From: Bacteroidota bacterium
GTDB lineage: Bacteria; Bacteroidota; Bacteroidia; J057
DNA length: 12,639 nt
Reading direction: 5' to 3'
Assembly (NCBI GenBank): GCA_963169475.1
Contig: CAUJFT010000266.1
Span: 1-12,639, forward strand
Both the position numbers and the translations under genes were made by a program. Within the stretch, counting starts at the first letter, position 1. Each line of letters begins with the position of its first letter. Of the stretch, positions 6,354-12,639 are shown in pieces. The notes beneath the pieces were generated by a model. That model was not told the origin of the DNA. It saw nothing but the letters and a program-made list of their open reading frames with translations, and ran no database searches.

Positions 6354-8105
6354 CATTATCCTCCCAACCGGATACAGATTATGAGTAGGCTCGTAGTAGG
6401 GAGAGTGCCGATAGACCCATTCTAATTGGGCTTGGGCAGAGGCTGCCACCTCCGGATTAAGTGTTTTTGCGGTATCTAGTCCTCGCCTCAATTCTGGTTG
6501 CTTTCGGAGAAGCTCTGCCGCAAGGTCTTCAAATACGTAATCTGAAAAATGCTCTTTTTGTTGGAGAATCCCATCAAAAAATCCCCACGCAAAAAAAGAA
6601 TCTGTAGCCTGCGGCTCAAGCACCGACACGAGATAACGTTTAGCCGGCTGCCCCGTAGGGATAAGAAAATCGCCTTTGTAAAAACGGTGTTTTCTCTGAA
6701 CCACTTCGACCTTAATATCATAATGAAGATAACAACCCTCATAGGGGCGTGGGGTAGTTTTGTAATCTCTGATATAGTACAATTCCGTTTCAATTTCCAC
6801 ATCATTCTCTAATTGCTTAAATTGTACCCCATTAATACCCAAACGTTCTATTACCCCGGAATAGGCTTGGGGAATGAGGTAGTATTTAGGAACCGGGATA
6901 CTAAGGATAGGTTTACAAGTATTTCTGTAGGGTATTTCTTTTTCATAAGGTTCTGAACGGTCATAATATAATCTATCTAAGCCGGAAACCTCACTCTTTT
7001 TATATTTCGCAGCATACCCCTTAAACATCAGAGATTCTATAGCCGTCTCGTCAGTCTGCCATTGTATAGGCAGCCTACCAGCCTCCATGGTTTTCTGAAT
7101 TTCAGCCCTCCTTGTCGCACACAACTTTTCGGCATTTAACATAAGATATTCAAGTACTGCCTCCATAAAAGCAAAAGTACTATGTACTCTATCCGGAAAA
7201 GGTTTTAGCATGTGAGTTTCCGGCATGAAACCGATAGTATGATGTAGGGCAGCATACCCTGTAGAGTAGCGCGGGTGGTCCAAAAACCCTTCGATTCCGG
7301 TATCAGGGGGACCGTCCGAATTTACATAAGGACACATCTCCCATTGCTTTTGCTTCATTTTCTCATATAGAAAAGGAAGCATCTCTTGCCGAAGCAAAGC
7401 ACCTGCCTCTGTACCGAGTTTATTATGCTGCGTAGGGATAAGGGTCATGGTATAAGGATAATCCGCTCCATTTGAAGTGTGATTATCTACAAAAACATCT
7501 GGGTTCCATGTTGAAAATAGATGATTAAACGATTTCGCATTTTTAGAATTGCACTTTACAAAATCCCTATTTAAGTCCAGATTTTGGGCATTTCCACGAA
7601 AACCGTAAGAGGAAGGTCCATTTTGGTTGGCTCTACTAAAACTACCCCTATTAAGACAGCCATCTACATTATAGACCGGAATGACCACCATTATAATATT
7701 TTTTAATTGGGTAGTATATTTAGGGTTTGCATACTCCCGAAGCAAGAGCATCGTTGCATCAATCCCCTCCGGCTCACCCGGATGTATCCCATTATTAATA
7801 AACCATATACATTTCCCTTTTTTATGAGCCTCTTCGGGAGTAAAAACGTTATCATGAGAAAGTATGACACAGTGAATCGGTTTTCCAATATCCGCAACGC
7901 CTGCTTCCTGCACTACAACAAACGGAGAATATTTATCTAAATTTTTATAAAAATCTATCACCTCGGTATATGTCGCCGTTTGAGAAGAATCCTTTTCAAA
8001 AGGAGTGATTAAATGAGTAATCATATTGGTTTTGAGTTTATGAGAGAGCTGACAAGCACTAAATAGTAAAATGACAAATCCGCCTTTGAACAATAATTTT
8101 AACAT
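6342..8105 (-). CDS. M14 zinc carboxypeptidase-family lipoprotein
   Basis: A 587-residue predicted metallopeptidase. From ATG 8105 the protein begins with a lipoprotein signal peptide (MLKLLFKGGFVILLFSAC, lipid-attachment C18), so it is probably anchored in the outer membrane or periplasm. The M14 zinc site is complete: H108 and E111 in IHPGEPEG and H209 in VDNHTSNG. R180 in NLDLNRD and the catalytic glutamate E296 in FMPETH also fit the family. The catalytic domain covers about residues 40-320, and about 260 C-terminal residues are of unassigned fold. The open frame extends 9 codons further to a TTG (8132), but ATG 8105 gives the cleaner signal peptide. The peptide substrate is unknown. Divergent from the 8225 gene and convergent with the HAD gene, it is probably a single-gene transcript. 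Confidence 0.92.
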   Translation of the reverse strand: MLKLLFKGGFVILLFSACQLSHKLKTNMITHLITPFEKDSSQTATYTEVIDFYKNLDKYSPFVVVQEAGVADIGKPIHCVILSHDNVFTPEEAHKKGKCIWFINNGIHPGEPEGIDATMLLLREYANPKYTTQLKNIIMVVIPVYNVDGCLNRGSFSRANQNGPSSYGFRGNAQNLDLNRDFVKCNSKNAKSFNHLFSTWNPDVFVDNHTSNGADYPYTMTLIPTQHNKLGTEAGALLRQEMLPFLYEKMKQKQWEMCPYVNSDGPPDTGIEGFLDHPRYSTGYAALHHTIGFMPETHMLKPFPDRVHSTFAFMEAVLEYLMLNAEKLCATRRAEIQKTMEAGRLPIQWQTDETAIESLMFKGYAAKYKKSEVSGLDRLYYDRSEPYEKEIPYRNTCKPILSIPVPKYYLIPQAYSGVIERLGINGVQFKQLENDVEIETELYYIRDYKTTPRPYEGCYLHYDIKVEVVQRKHRFYKGDFLIPTGQPAKRYLVSVLEPQATDSFFAWGFFDGILQQKEHFSDYVFEDLAAELLRKQPELRRGLDTAKTLNPEVAASAQAQLEWVYRHSPYYEPTHNLYPVGRIMTAW

Positions 8106-8193
8106 AAAAATTCTATCTATAAGCCTCCGCAAATTAAATAAAATACCCTACAAAAAGAAAGATTTTTTTATGGAACGAAAATAACCCCAAAAG

Positions 8194-8220
8194 TTTTTCT
8201 TAATTTTACTGAAAATTTTG
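8194..8220 (+). promoter_or_regulatory. Candidate promoter giving an almost leaderless transcript
   Basis: AAATTTTG at 8213-8220 matches TAnnTTTG except for the first base, and a TTTTTC stretch at 8194-8199 lies at about the right distance for a -33 element. If used, transcription would start within a few bases of the ATG at 8225. Support is limited to motif and position. Confidence 0.3.
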
Positions 8221-8224
8221 CGTT

Positions 8225-8944
8225 ATGTCTCAAAAATCTGTAATACTATTTCTCCTTATAATAGGAAACATAAGCCTTATACGTGCGCAACAACTTAGGG
8301 GCTTTCATGCCGAAAGATATACCCTTACGCCCGTTTTTTCCTATACCCAAATGTCTGATGCCAACGGAGAAAGCATAAAAACAATCCCTCGTTTCTCCCT
8401 TTCCGCAATGCAAAAAATCCATTACGGGTGGAAGTGGTTTGGGGTAACCGGAGGCTTAGGCGTGAGTAACCTTGGGATAATCACCCGCCCCAACGAAACC
8501 ACGATTCTGAAAAGAAGGGTATATAGTCTAACGCCCGAAGCCGGTATTCGGTTTGGGTTTCCTAAGGCAGGCTTATTTATGGGTATAGCAGGAGATATAC
8601 CAATTCACTACAAGGAAAAAGAAATTGCAGGAGGTGAAAAAATCCGCTATACAAAATTTTTTAGCGATAAAATTAGTCGCTTTATCCCTTCTGCCTATGC
8701 TGGGATAAGTTTTTACTATGTAGAAATCCGCGCACAATATCTCTTAGGAAATTTTTTTAATCCTAAAAACCCTTCATTTAATGGTGTCAGTACGAAAATG
8801 TTAAACATCGCTTTTTCATTTAATCATTTATATATGCAGCAGTTTTTACGAAATATAGGAGGAGATTACCGCAAAAAACCCAAAAGTCCCCCACCCCCAA
8901 AATGGGAAGGGGACGATAAGAATATTCAAAAAACAAGCCTTTAA
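8225..8944 (+). CDS. Secreted beta-rich hypothetical protein, likely outer-membrane
   Basis: A 239-residue protein not assigned to a family. Residues 1-21 form a signal peptide (MSQKSVILFLLIIGN, ending IRAQ), so it crosses the inner membrane. The mature part alternates polar and aromatic or aliphatic residues in short strands rich in Gly, Tyr and Phe (WKWFGVTGGLGV, SAYAGISFYYVEIRAQYLLG, LNIAFSFNHLY). This is the pattern of a small outer-membrane beta-barrel, as in porin-like Bacteroidota proteins; that is inferred from pattern only. The last residues (from about 218, KKPKSPPPPKWEGDDK) look unlike the rest: their DNA holds a GTCCCC/GGGGAC inverted repeat, so the tail may come from a repeat that landed in the gene. 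No Shine-Dalgarno is visible. It is divergent from the M14 gene across 119 nt. Confidence 0.75.
   Translation: MSQKSVILFLLIIGNISLIRAQQLRGFHAERYTLTPVFSYTQMSDANGESIKTIPRFSLSAMQKIHYGWKWFGVTGGLGVSNLGIITRPNETTILKRRVYSLTPEAGIRFGFPKAGLFMGIAGDIPIHYKEKEIAGGEKIRYTKFFSDKISRFIPSAYAGISFYYVEIRAQYLLGNFFNPKNPSFNGVSTKMLNIAFSFNHLYMQQFLRNIGGDYRKKPKSPPPPKWEGDDKNIQKTSL
8886..8914. repeat. C/G-rich inverted repeat inside the 3' end of the coding region
   Basis: GTCCCC (8886-8891) pairs exactly with GGGGAC (8909-8914), with further C/G complementarity inside (CCC with GGG at 8904-8906). It is unusually GC-rich for this AT-rich window. The wording, CCCCCACCCCCAAAAT then GGG, resembles intergenic C-run/G-run repeats seen in many Bacteroidota. 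Here it is translated as the KSPPPPKWEGD tail of the preceding protein. Confidence 0.55.
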
Positions 8945-8956
8945 AACAACCATTCC

Positions 8957-8971
8957 GATACTATCAGTATC
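8957..8971. terminator. Small hairpin after the beta-rich hypothetical gene
   Basis: GATACT-ATC-AGTATC is a perfect 6-bp stem with a 3-nt loop, 13 nt after the stop codon, followed by TTGATTATTTAAATAGTTTTT. It is placed like a terminator, but there is no uninterrupted T run next to the stem, so termination is tentative. Confidence 0.35.
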
Positions 8972-9120
8972 TTGATTATTTAAATAGTTTTTAACAAAAA
9001 TGGGCTTTCAATGCTTTACTCACTTAGATAGGCGGTAAAACTTGTACCCTAAAAAAAACGTATTAAGGCTTAGTGATAGGTTTTCGATTACCAAGTTGAT
9101 GTACAAACTCAAATTGATAT

Positions 9121-9810
9121 ATGTATAAATTAACCCTGATGATATTGATGTTTTTTTCTGCTCTTACGGCACTCGCACAAGGAGAGAAACCCTCCAAAGA
9201 AAAAGACTCTGTATTAGTATTTCAGTTCTCAGGAATGGTAGTAGGACAGCGTTCACAAGAAGCAATACCCTTCGTTCAGGTTCAGGTAAACCACTCAAAG
9301 CAAGGAGTAACCGCTAACGCCGACGGGTTTTATAGTATTCCTGTAACCTTAGATGATACGCTTTATTATTACCATGTGGCTTATAGACCCACCAAACTCA
9401 TTGTCAAAAAATATCTTCAAGAGTATAAAGGTAGTTATTCTCATTATATTTACGTAGTAAATTATATGAAAGAAGACTCTTTTGCCCTAAAAACTGTCTT
9501 TATTTATCCGTGGAAAAATTATGACGAGGTGGTAGCCACAATCTCCAACATGGAAACAGACCCCAATTCCCCAGATGCCGTCGCAAGAGAAAATTTAGAC
9601 CCCAAAGTAATGGATGCAATTATGGCTTCCCTACCCAAAGATGCAGACGAACGAATCGTGGTAGGACGGCAAATGTACTATGACTTCTACCGCCGAAAAG
9701 ACCTTATGCCAACTGTAGGAGTGGACCCGGTCGCCGCCGTGAGATTACTTCAATATGTAGTGCAGAAAACAAAAGAAAAAAGAAATAAAGGACTAAATTA
9801 CTGGGAATAA
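9121..9810 (+). CDS. Secreted protein with a carboxypeptidase-regulatory-like domain
   Basis: A 229-residue exported protein. Residues 1-20 are a signal peptide (MYKLTLMILMFFSALTALAQ). From about residue 36 a CarboxypepD_reg-like beta-sandwich follows: FSGMVVG..., IPFVQVQV, GVTANADGFYSIPV and then YHVAYRPTKL, the module common at the start of Bacteroidota TonB-dependent receptors. Here no receptor follows. The C-terminal half (about 115-229) is charged and probably helical, ending NYWE, and I cannot assign it. The arrangement resembles short periplasmic or outer-membrane hypothetical proteins of this phylum. Its TAA overlaps the ATG of holB by one base (TAATG), so the two are cotranscribed and probably translationally coupled. 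No Shine-Dalgarno or convincing promoter is visible. A near copy of its first codons occurs just upstream at 9099. Confidence 0.8.
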   Translation: MYKLTLMILMFFSALTALAQGEKPSKEKDSVLVFQFSGMVVGQRSQEAIPFVQVQVNHSKQGVTANADGFYSIPVTLDDTLYYYHVAYRPTKLIVKKYLQEYKGSYSHYIYVVNYMKEDSFALKTVFIYPWKNYDEVVATISNMETDPNSPDAVARENLDPKVMDAIMASLPKDADERIVVGRQMYYDFYRRKDLMPTVGVDPVAAVRLLQYVVQKTKEKRNKGLNYWE

Positions 9811-10934
9811 TGCAGTTTCAACAAATCATTAATCAAGAAAATCCAAAATCACATCTACTACACACTATCCGTGCCGGCAAACTTCCTCACGCTTTGTTGA
9901 TTTGTGGTGGAGAAGGGGTAGGAAAACTACCCTTTGCGGTAGCCCTTGCCCAATATGTAAACTGCCTTAACCCCTCCGAAACCGATAGCTGCGGTACTTG
10001 TATTGCCTGTCATAAAATCAATCAGGGAATCCACCCCGACGTACACTATGTACTCCCTATTATAGCCGCTACCAAAAGCGGAAGACATCTGCTGACAGAA
10101 GATTACTTTGATGGATTTAGAGCGCGTTTCTTTACCCACCCCTATTATGGATTTGAAGAATGGCAACAAACCTTAGACGGCGATAACAAACAACTCTTTA
10201 TTAGTGTACATGAGATGCGAGAAGCCAAAAGAAAACTTAACCTCAAAGCCTTTGAAGGGAAAAACAAAATCCTGATTATCTGGAATATAGAAAAAATGCG
10301 TGTAGAAGGAGCCAATGCCTTCTTGAAGCTTCTGGAAGAACCTCCCGAAAAAACCCTCATTCTAATGACATGCACAGACCCCAACAAAATACTCACGACC
10401 ATCAATTCCCGTTGTCAGCGTGTATATCTAGACCGCCTAAGTATAGACGACATCGCCCAATACCTTATACAGTACAAAAACATTGACAATCAACAAGCGA
10501 TGGAAATAGCAGCCGCCTCCGATGGAAATATCCATAATGCCAGAGCCTATACGGAGGTCTCCTCTTTGTCTCTCCATGAAACGTATGTAAATTGGCTTAG
10601 AGCAGTTTATATAGGCGATTTTAACAAAATCACCACCGAAGCCGAACCCGTTTACAAAGCCTCCAAAGAATTTCAAAAATCTTTTATCCGCTTAGCCGTC
10701 AAGCAAATAAGAGATTCATTTCTTTATCACCTCTCGCTCCCTCAGATTGCCCTTGCTACCCCGCGTGAAGCCGAATTTCACCAAAAATTTGCGGCTTTGC
10801 TTACCCCTTCCAAAACGGAAAGAATCCTCACCGAATTAGAAAATGCCCAACGATACATCATAGGGAATGCCAATGCCCAACTCGTATTTACTGCACTTTC
10901 TCTCAAATTATTCATTATTCTAAAAGATAATTAG
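9810..10934 (+). CDS. holB: DNA polymerase III subunit delta' (clamp loader)
   Basis: A 374-residue clamp-loader subunit acting at the replication fork. The AAA+ core is clear: the P-loop region GGEGVGK at residues 33-39, a four-cysteine zinc module with C52, C61, C64 and C67, the HPDVHYV segment after it, LLEEPP near residue 174, and an SRC motif near 200 in INSRCQRV. The P-loop lysine is followed by Leu (L40) in place of the usual Ser/Thr, consistent with delta' being a weak or non-ATPase subunit. About 160 C-terminal residues form the less conserved collar domain. The ATG overlaps the preceding stop codon. The length fits Bacteroidota delta' proteins. A gamma/tau subunit is the other family to consider, but the size, missing ATPase Ser/Thr and lack of extra domains favour delta'. 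Confidence 0.9.
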   Translation: MQFQQIINQENPKSHLLHTIRAGKLPHALLICGGEGVGKLPFAVALAQYVNCLNPSETDSCGTCIACHKINQGIHPDVHYVLPIIAATKSGRHLLTEDYFDGFRARFFTHPYYGFEEWQQTLDGDNKQLFISVHEMREAKRKLNLKAFEGKNKILIIWNIEKMRVEGANAFLKLLEEPPEKTLILMTCTDPNKILTTINSRCQRVYLDRLSIDDIAQYLIQYKNIDNQQAMEIAAASDGNIHNARAYTEVSSLSLHETYVNWLRAVYIGDFNKITTEAEPVYKASKEFQKSFIRLAVKQIRDSFLYHLSLPQIALATPREAEFHQKFAALLTPSKTERILTELENAQRYIIGNANAQLVFTALSLKLFIILKDN

Positions 10935-11076
10935 AGAAAAACCGGCATAAGCCTTATCCTCTTTTTCTTTTGAGGTCTTTATCAAACCATTCTACCCTAA
11001 CCTCCCCAAAGCATGAATCCCTAACCGCCATCAATACTTGTTATTTACTCGCCTCCGATATTCATTCAGAAAAAAG

Positions 11077-11107
11077 TTGCATTTTACATGAACATGTAGT
11101 ATATTTG
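11077..11107 (+). promoter_or_regulatory. Bacteroidota-type promoter for the SMR transporter
   Basis: TTG at 11077-11079 is followed after 20 nt by TATATTTG (11100-11107), an exact TAnnTTTG. Both elements and the spacing fit the phylum's consensus, making this the best promoter in the window. Start would be near 11113, giving a leader of about 54 nt. Between the two elements lies ACATGAACATGT, a short direct repeat of ACATG that could bind a regulator. Confidence 0.6.
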
Positions 11108-11166
11108 TATTTTCAATCACCAGCCTTGTTTTCGCAATCCTTTCAATCTCTAAATTACATCATTGT

Positions 11167-11481
11167 ATGAATTGGTATTATTTACTTTTGGCGATTATTT
11201 TTGACGTAGCAGGAGCCACCTCCATGAAACTCTCCTACGGATTTTCTAAAACCTTGCCCTCTTTCATTATGATTATTTCCTACATCTTATGTATCGGTTT
11301 TTTTACGTTAGCACTCAAAAAAATAGAGGCAAGCACTGCTTATGCAATTTGGGCAGGCTTGGGTACGGCATTAATAGCACTTGTTGGATTTGTGTTTTTT
11401 AAGGAATCTATGGATTTAACCAAGATTATTTCGATTGTTTTAATAATTCTGGGTGTCATCGGACTTAACCTTTCCTTGTAA
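11167..11481 (+). CDS. Small multidrug resistance (SMR/EmrE-type) transporter
   Basis: A 104-residue inner-membrane protein with four hydrophobic segments (about 3-21, 33-51, 58-78 and 84-102). Members work as dimers exchanging protons for cationic drugs, guanidinium or polyamines. Family signatures include the GATSMKLS stretch after helix 1, AYAIWAGLGTALIA in helix 3 with the conserved Trp, FKES before helix 4, and the ending GVIGLNLS. The essential helix-1 acidic residue, Glu14 in EmrE, aligns with Asp13 here (IIFDVAGATSMK). Subtype (drug exporter or guanidinium exporter) cannot be settled by eye. There is no Shine-Dalgarno. The gene has its own promoter and is separated by 72 nt from the next gene, which also has its own. 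Confidence 0.9.
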   Translation: MNWYYLLLAIIFDVAGATSMKLSYGFSKTLPSFIMIISYILCIGFFTLALKKIEASTAYAIWAGLGTALIALVGFVFFKESMDLTKIISIVLIILGVIGLNLSL

Positions 11482-11494
11482 AATAGACAGACCC

Positions 11495-11525
11495 TTTTGA
11501 GTTGTTCAAAAAAATCGTACTTTTG
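11495..11525 (+). promoter_or_regulatory. Bacteroidota-type promoter for the methyltransferase
   Basis: TTTTG at 11495-11499 is followed after 18 nt by TACTTTTG (11518-11525), an exact TAnnTTTG. Start would be near 11532, about 22 nt before the ATG at 11554. Spacing is one base short of the usual 19-21. Confidence 0.5.
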
Positions 11526-11553
11526 GGCAAATTTTAAAGCCTTATTCTAAAAG

Positions 11554-12093
11554 ATGAAAAACTATATAAAAACGGCAGTCGCTTTTACCAAAAAAATGGG
11601 AGTAACCGGTGCGATTTCAGAAACCTCTCGCTTTGTTGAGGAAGAAATTACCCGCAATATTAATCCCAAAATCCCCCAAATGATTGTTGAGTTTGGAGCC
11701 GGACACGGGAATATCACTCAGGCTATACTTTCCAAAATGCACCCTGATTCAACCCTTTTTTCTTTTGAGGTTGAAAAAGAATTTATCCCCTTATTAGAAC
11801 TAATCCCCGATAAACGACTACATATTATACACGGCTCCGCTGAAAATATCTTAGAAAAAGTAAAACAGCATAACGTAGATGTTATCATTTCCTCTATCCC
11901 ATTTACCATTATCCCCAAAGAAATCGGATTCACCATACTCGCTCACGCTTGTCAAGCCCTTAAACCTACCGGCAGCTTTCATCAAGTACTATACACGATT
12001 CAACCCTTGCGTTTTGAGAAACATTTTGAGAGAGTAAAGATAAAACCCGTATTGAATTTTCCCATAGCCTTTATCCATCATTGTACAAAATAA
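11554..12093 (+). CDS. Class I SAM-dependent methyltransferase, PmtA/KsgA-like
   Basis: A 179-residue methyltransferase. The SAM-binding motif I is IVEFGAGHGNIT (residues 44-55); an acidic residue ending strand 2 is E72 in FSFEVEKEF, and motif IV is DVIISSIPFTIIP (109-121). The N-terminal lead TSRFVEEEITRNI and the SIPF motif (GLPL/NLPY position) resemble phospholipid N-methyltransferases and rRNA adenine dimethylases. The short length and lack of an rRNA-binding C-terminal domain argue against KsgA itself. A lipid or small-molecule substrate is a guess. It has no signal peptide and should be cytosolic or membrane-associated. A promoter lies immediately upstream, so it need not be cotranscribed with the SMR gene. 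The similarity to PmtA-like proteins is by motif memory only. Confidence 0.8.
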   Translation: MKNYIKTAVAFTKKMGVTGAISETSRFVEEEITRNINPKIPQMIVEFGAGHGNITQAILSKMHPDSTLFSFEVEKEFIPLLELIPDKRLHIIHGSAENILEKVKQHNVDVIISSIPFTIIPKEIGFTILAHACQALKPTGSFHQVLYTIQPLRFEKHFERVKIKPVLNFPIAFIHHCTK

Positions 12094-12306
12094 TCAAAGC
12101 AATTGAATAGGATAAACGCATTAAGAATTTTAGAAAGACAAAGATTACTCTAATATCCGTCCTATTGAGCCAAGAAAACCTCACACAACATACCATCTGA
12201 TTAAGTCAAAAACAACCCGCGAGAGCAAATCATAATTAGCTCTACCACCACAAAAGCCCAAACTAACCTCTAAATGACGAAATTATAGACATAGAACATG
12301 TATGCG

Positions 12307-12373
12307 AGAGAGGCAAAACAGTGCCGTCAGGCATATAATATGGGCAAAACAAACATTCTCAATTTACCTCTCT
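12307..12373. repeat. Inverted repeat enclosing REP-like hairpin, copy C
   Basis: AGAGAGG at 12307-12313 is matched by CCTCTCT at 12367-12373, and three more pairs follow after one mismatch. Inside, TGCC-GTCA-GGCA (12322-12333) is a perfect 4-bp hairpin followed by TATAATATGGGC. This is the same plan as copies A and B near the left end: short stem, GT(C)A loop, then a TAT-rich tail. I recall a GTGCCGTAGG...TAATATGGG wording as common between Bacteroidota genes. Confidence 0.45.
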
Positions 12374-12479
12374 TAATACTTACTAATCATCGCTAAAATC
12401 CGATATAAAATCTCTTTAAACATTCTTTCCCTTATCGAATTATTGAAGTTTTCGTGCGGTTAGTCTGAACATTTTTTCT

Positions 12480-12487
12480 TAATTTTG
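12480..12487 (+). promoter_or_regulatory. Candidate -7 element for the gene at the right edge
   Basis: TAATTTTG is an exact TAnnTTTG, 85 nt before the ATG at 12572. No clear TTTG sits 19-21 nt upstream. A second partial match, AAAATTTG (12523-12530), is closer to the gene, so which one is used is open. Confidence 0.3.
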
Positions 12488-12571
12488 TATTATCCCCAAA
12501 ATTTATTTAATATTACGCCCTGAAAATTTGTTCATCTTCAAAAAAACATGTTGGGTTTGTAATGCTATAAA

Positions 12572-12639
12572 ATGGTTAGAATAAAATTTTTAGTTTCGTT
12601 GATAGCTACTGCTGGGCTACTTTTTTTATTAGCTCGCCC
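12572..12639 (+). CDS. Partial N-terminus of a membrane-anchored or secreted protein
   Basis: The last 68 bases are an open frame from ATG that runs off the window. Its 22 complete codons read MVRIKFLVSLIATAGL then LFLLAR, a short positive start followed by a hydrophobic stretch, as in a signal peptide or signal anchor. The K/R-IKF-x-x-SL pattern reminds me of the N-terminus of Bacteroidota penicillin-acylase-family proteins, but 22 residues cannot confirm this. No Shine-Dalgarno is visible. Confidence 0.55.
   Translation, partial: MVRIKFLVSLIATAGLLFLLAR

Larger units (their letters stand above)
12094..12571. other. Gene-free stretch with a REP-like hairpin
   Basis: All six frames are broken by frequent stops, and no tRNA or other RNA gene was recognised. 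The notable content is an inverted repeat at 12307-12373 enclosing a REP-like mini-hairpin, and a candidate promoter near 12480 for the gene at the right edge. Plus-strand sequence from about 12130 to 12300 shows no structure I can interpret. Confidence 0.6.

Noticed and set aside
6649..6665. CCCCGTAGGG word in the M14 gene, similar to REP-like copy A
   Set aside because: It lacks the paired GGGG arm and the TAT tail and encodes ordinary M14 residues (IPTGQPAK), so it is a chance match.
8106..8132. Nine-codon extension of the M14 peptidase to a TTG start
   Set aside because: The extension RRLIDRIF spoils the lipoprotein signal peptide, which is well formed from ATG 8105.
10970..11166. Possible 66-residue gene upstream of the SMR transporter
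   Set aside because: It starts at TTG without a ribosome site, has a composition unlike neighbouring proteins, and covers the transporter's well-formed promoter.
12094..12571. tRNA, CRISPR or prophage attachment site in the right-hand gene-free stretch
   Set aside because: No cloverleaf with a TTC-type arm, no regularly spaced repeats and no integrase or duplicated site were visible.

Overview
The window looks like chromosomal DNA of a Bacteroidota bacterium. The signs are an AT-rich sequence, a giant secreted protein ending in a type IX secretion (T9SS) sorting domain, several lipoprotein or secreted-protein signal peptides, mostly absent Shine-Dalgarno sites, and upstream motifs of the Bacteroidota type (TTG, about 20 nt, TAnnTTTG). 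Genus or family cannot be fixed from the sequence alone.

Layout. Positions 1-663 hold no convincing gene but are dense in small repeats: a 7-mer tandem array, two REP-like mini-hairpins, a 17-bp-stem hairpin of 74 bp, and a 'CATGTTGAGCGAAGCGAAACAT'-like inverted element. Next comes a 1591-residue T9SS cargo protein (676-5451) with Asp-box beta-propeller repeats, an inserted beta-sandwich, PKD, LamG, an FN3-like module and a C-terminal sorting domain. A small four-cysteine protein (5518-5712) overlaps the start of a HAD phosphatase (5684-6331). Convergent to these is an M14 zinc carboxypeptidase lipoprotein (6342-8105, minus strand). Divergent from it is a secreted, beta-rich hypothetical protein (8225-8944) whose C-terminus is encoded by a repeat-like hairpin. 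A secreted carboxypeptidase-regulatory-like protein (9121-9810) overlaps by one base holB, the DNA polymerase III delta' subunit (9810-10934). Then follow a small multidrug resistance (SMR) transporter (11167-11481) and a PmtA-like SAM methyltransferase (11554-12093), each with a good Bacteroidota promoter. A 478-nt gene-free stretch carries a third REP-like hairpin. The window ends in the first 22 codons of a membrane-anchored or secreted protein.

How the genes relate. Most are independent housekeeping or cell-surface genes rather than one pathway. Three couplings are visible: the Cys-rich/HAD pair (29-nt overlap), the secreted-protein/holB pair (TAATG overlap), and the adjacent, separately promoted SMR and methyltransferase genes. 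I found no mobile-element transposase, CRISPR array, defence system, rRNA or tRNA. The most interesting signals are the structured intergenic repeats and the Glu-to-Asp change at the essential acidic site of the SMR transporter. I did not find a clearly new multi-gene system.
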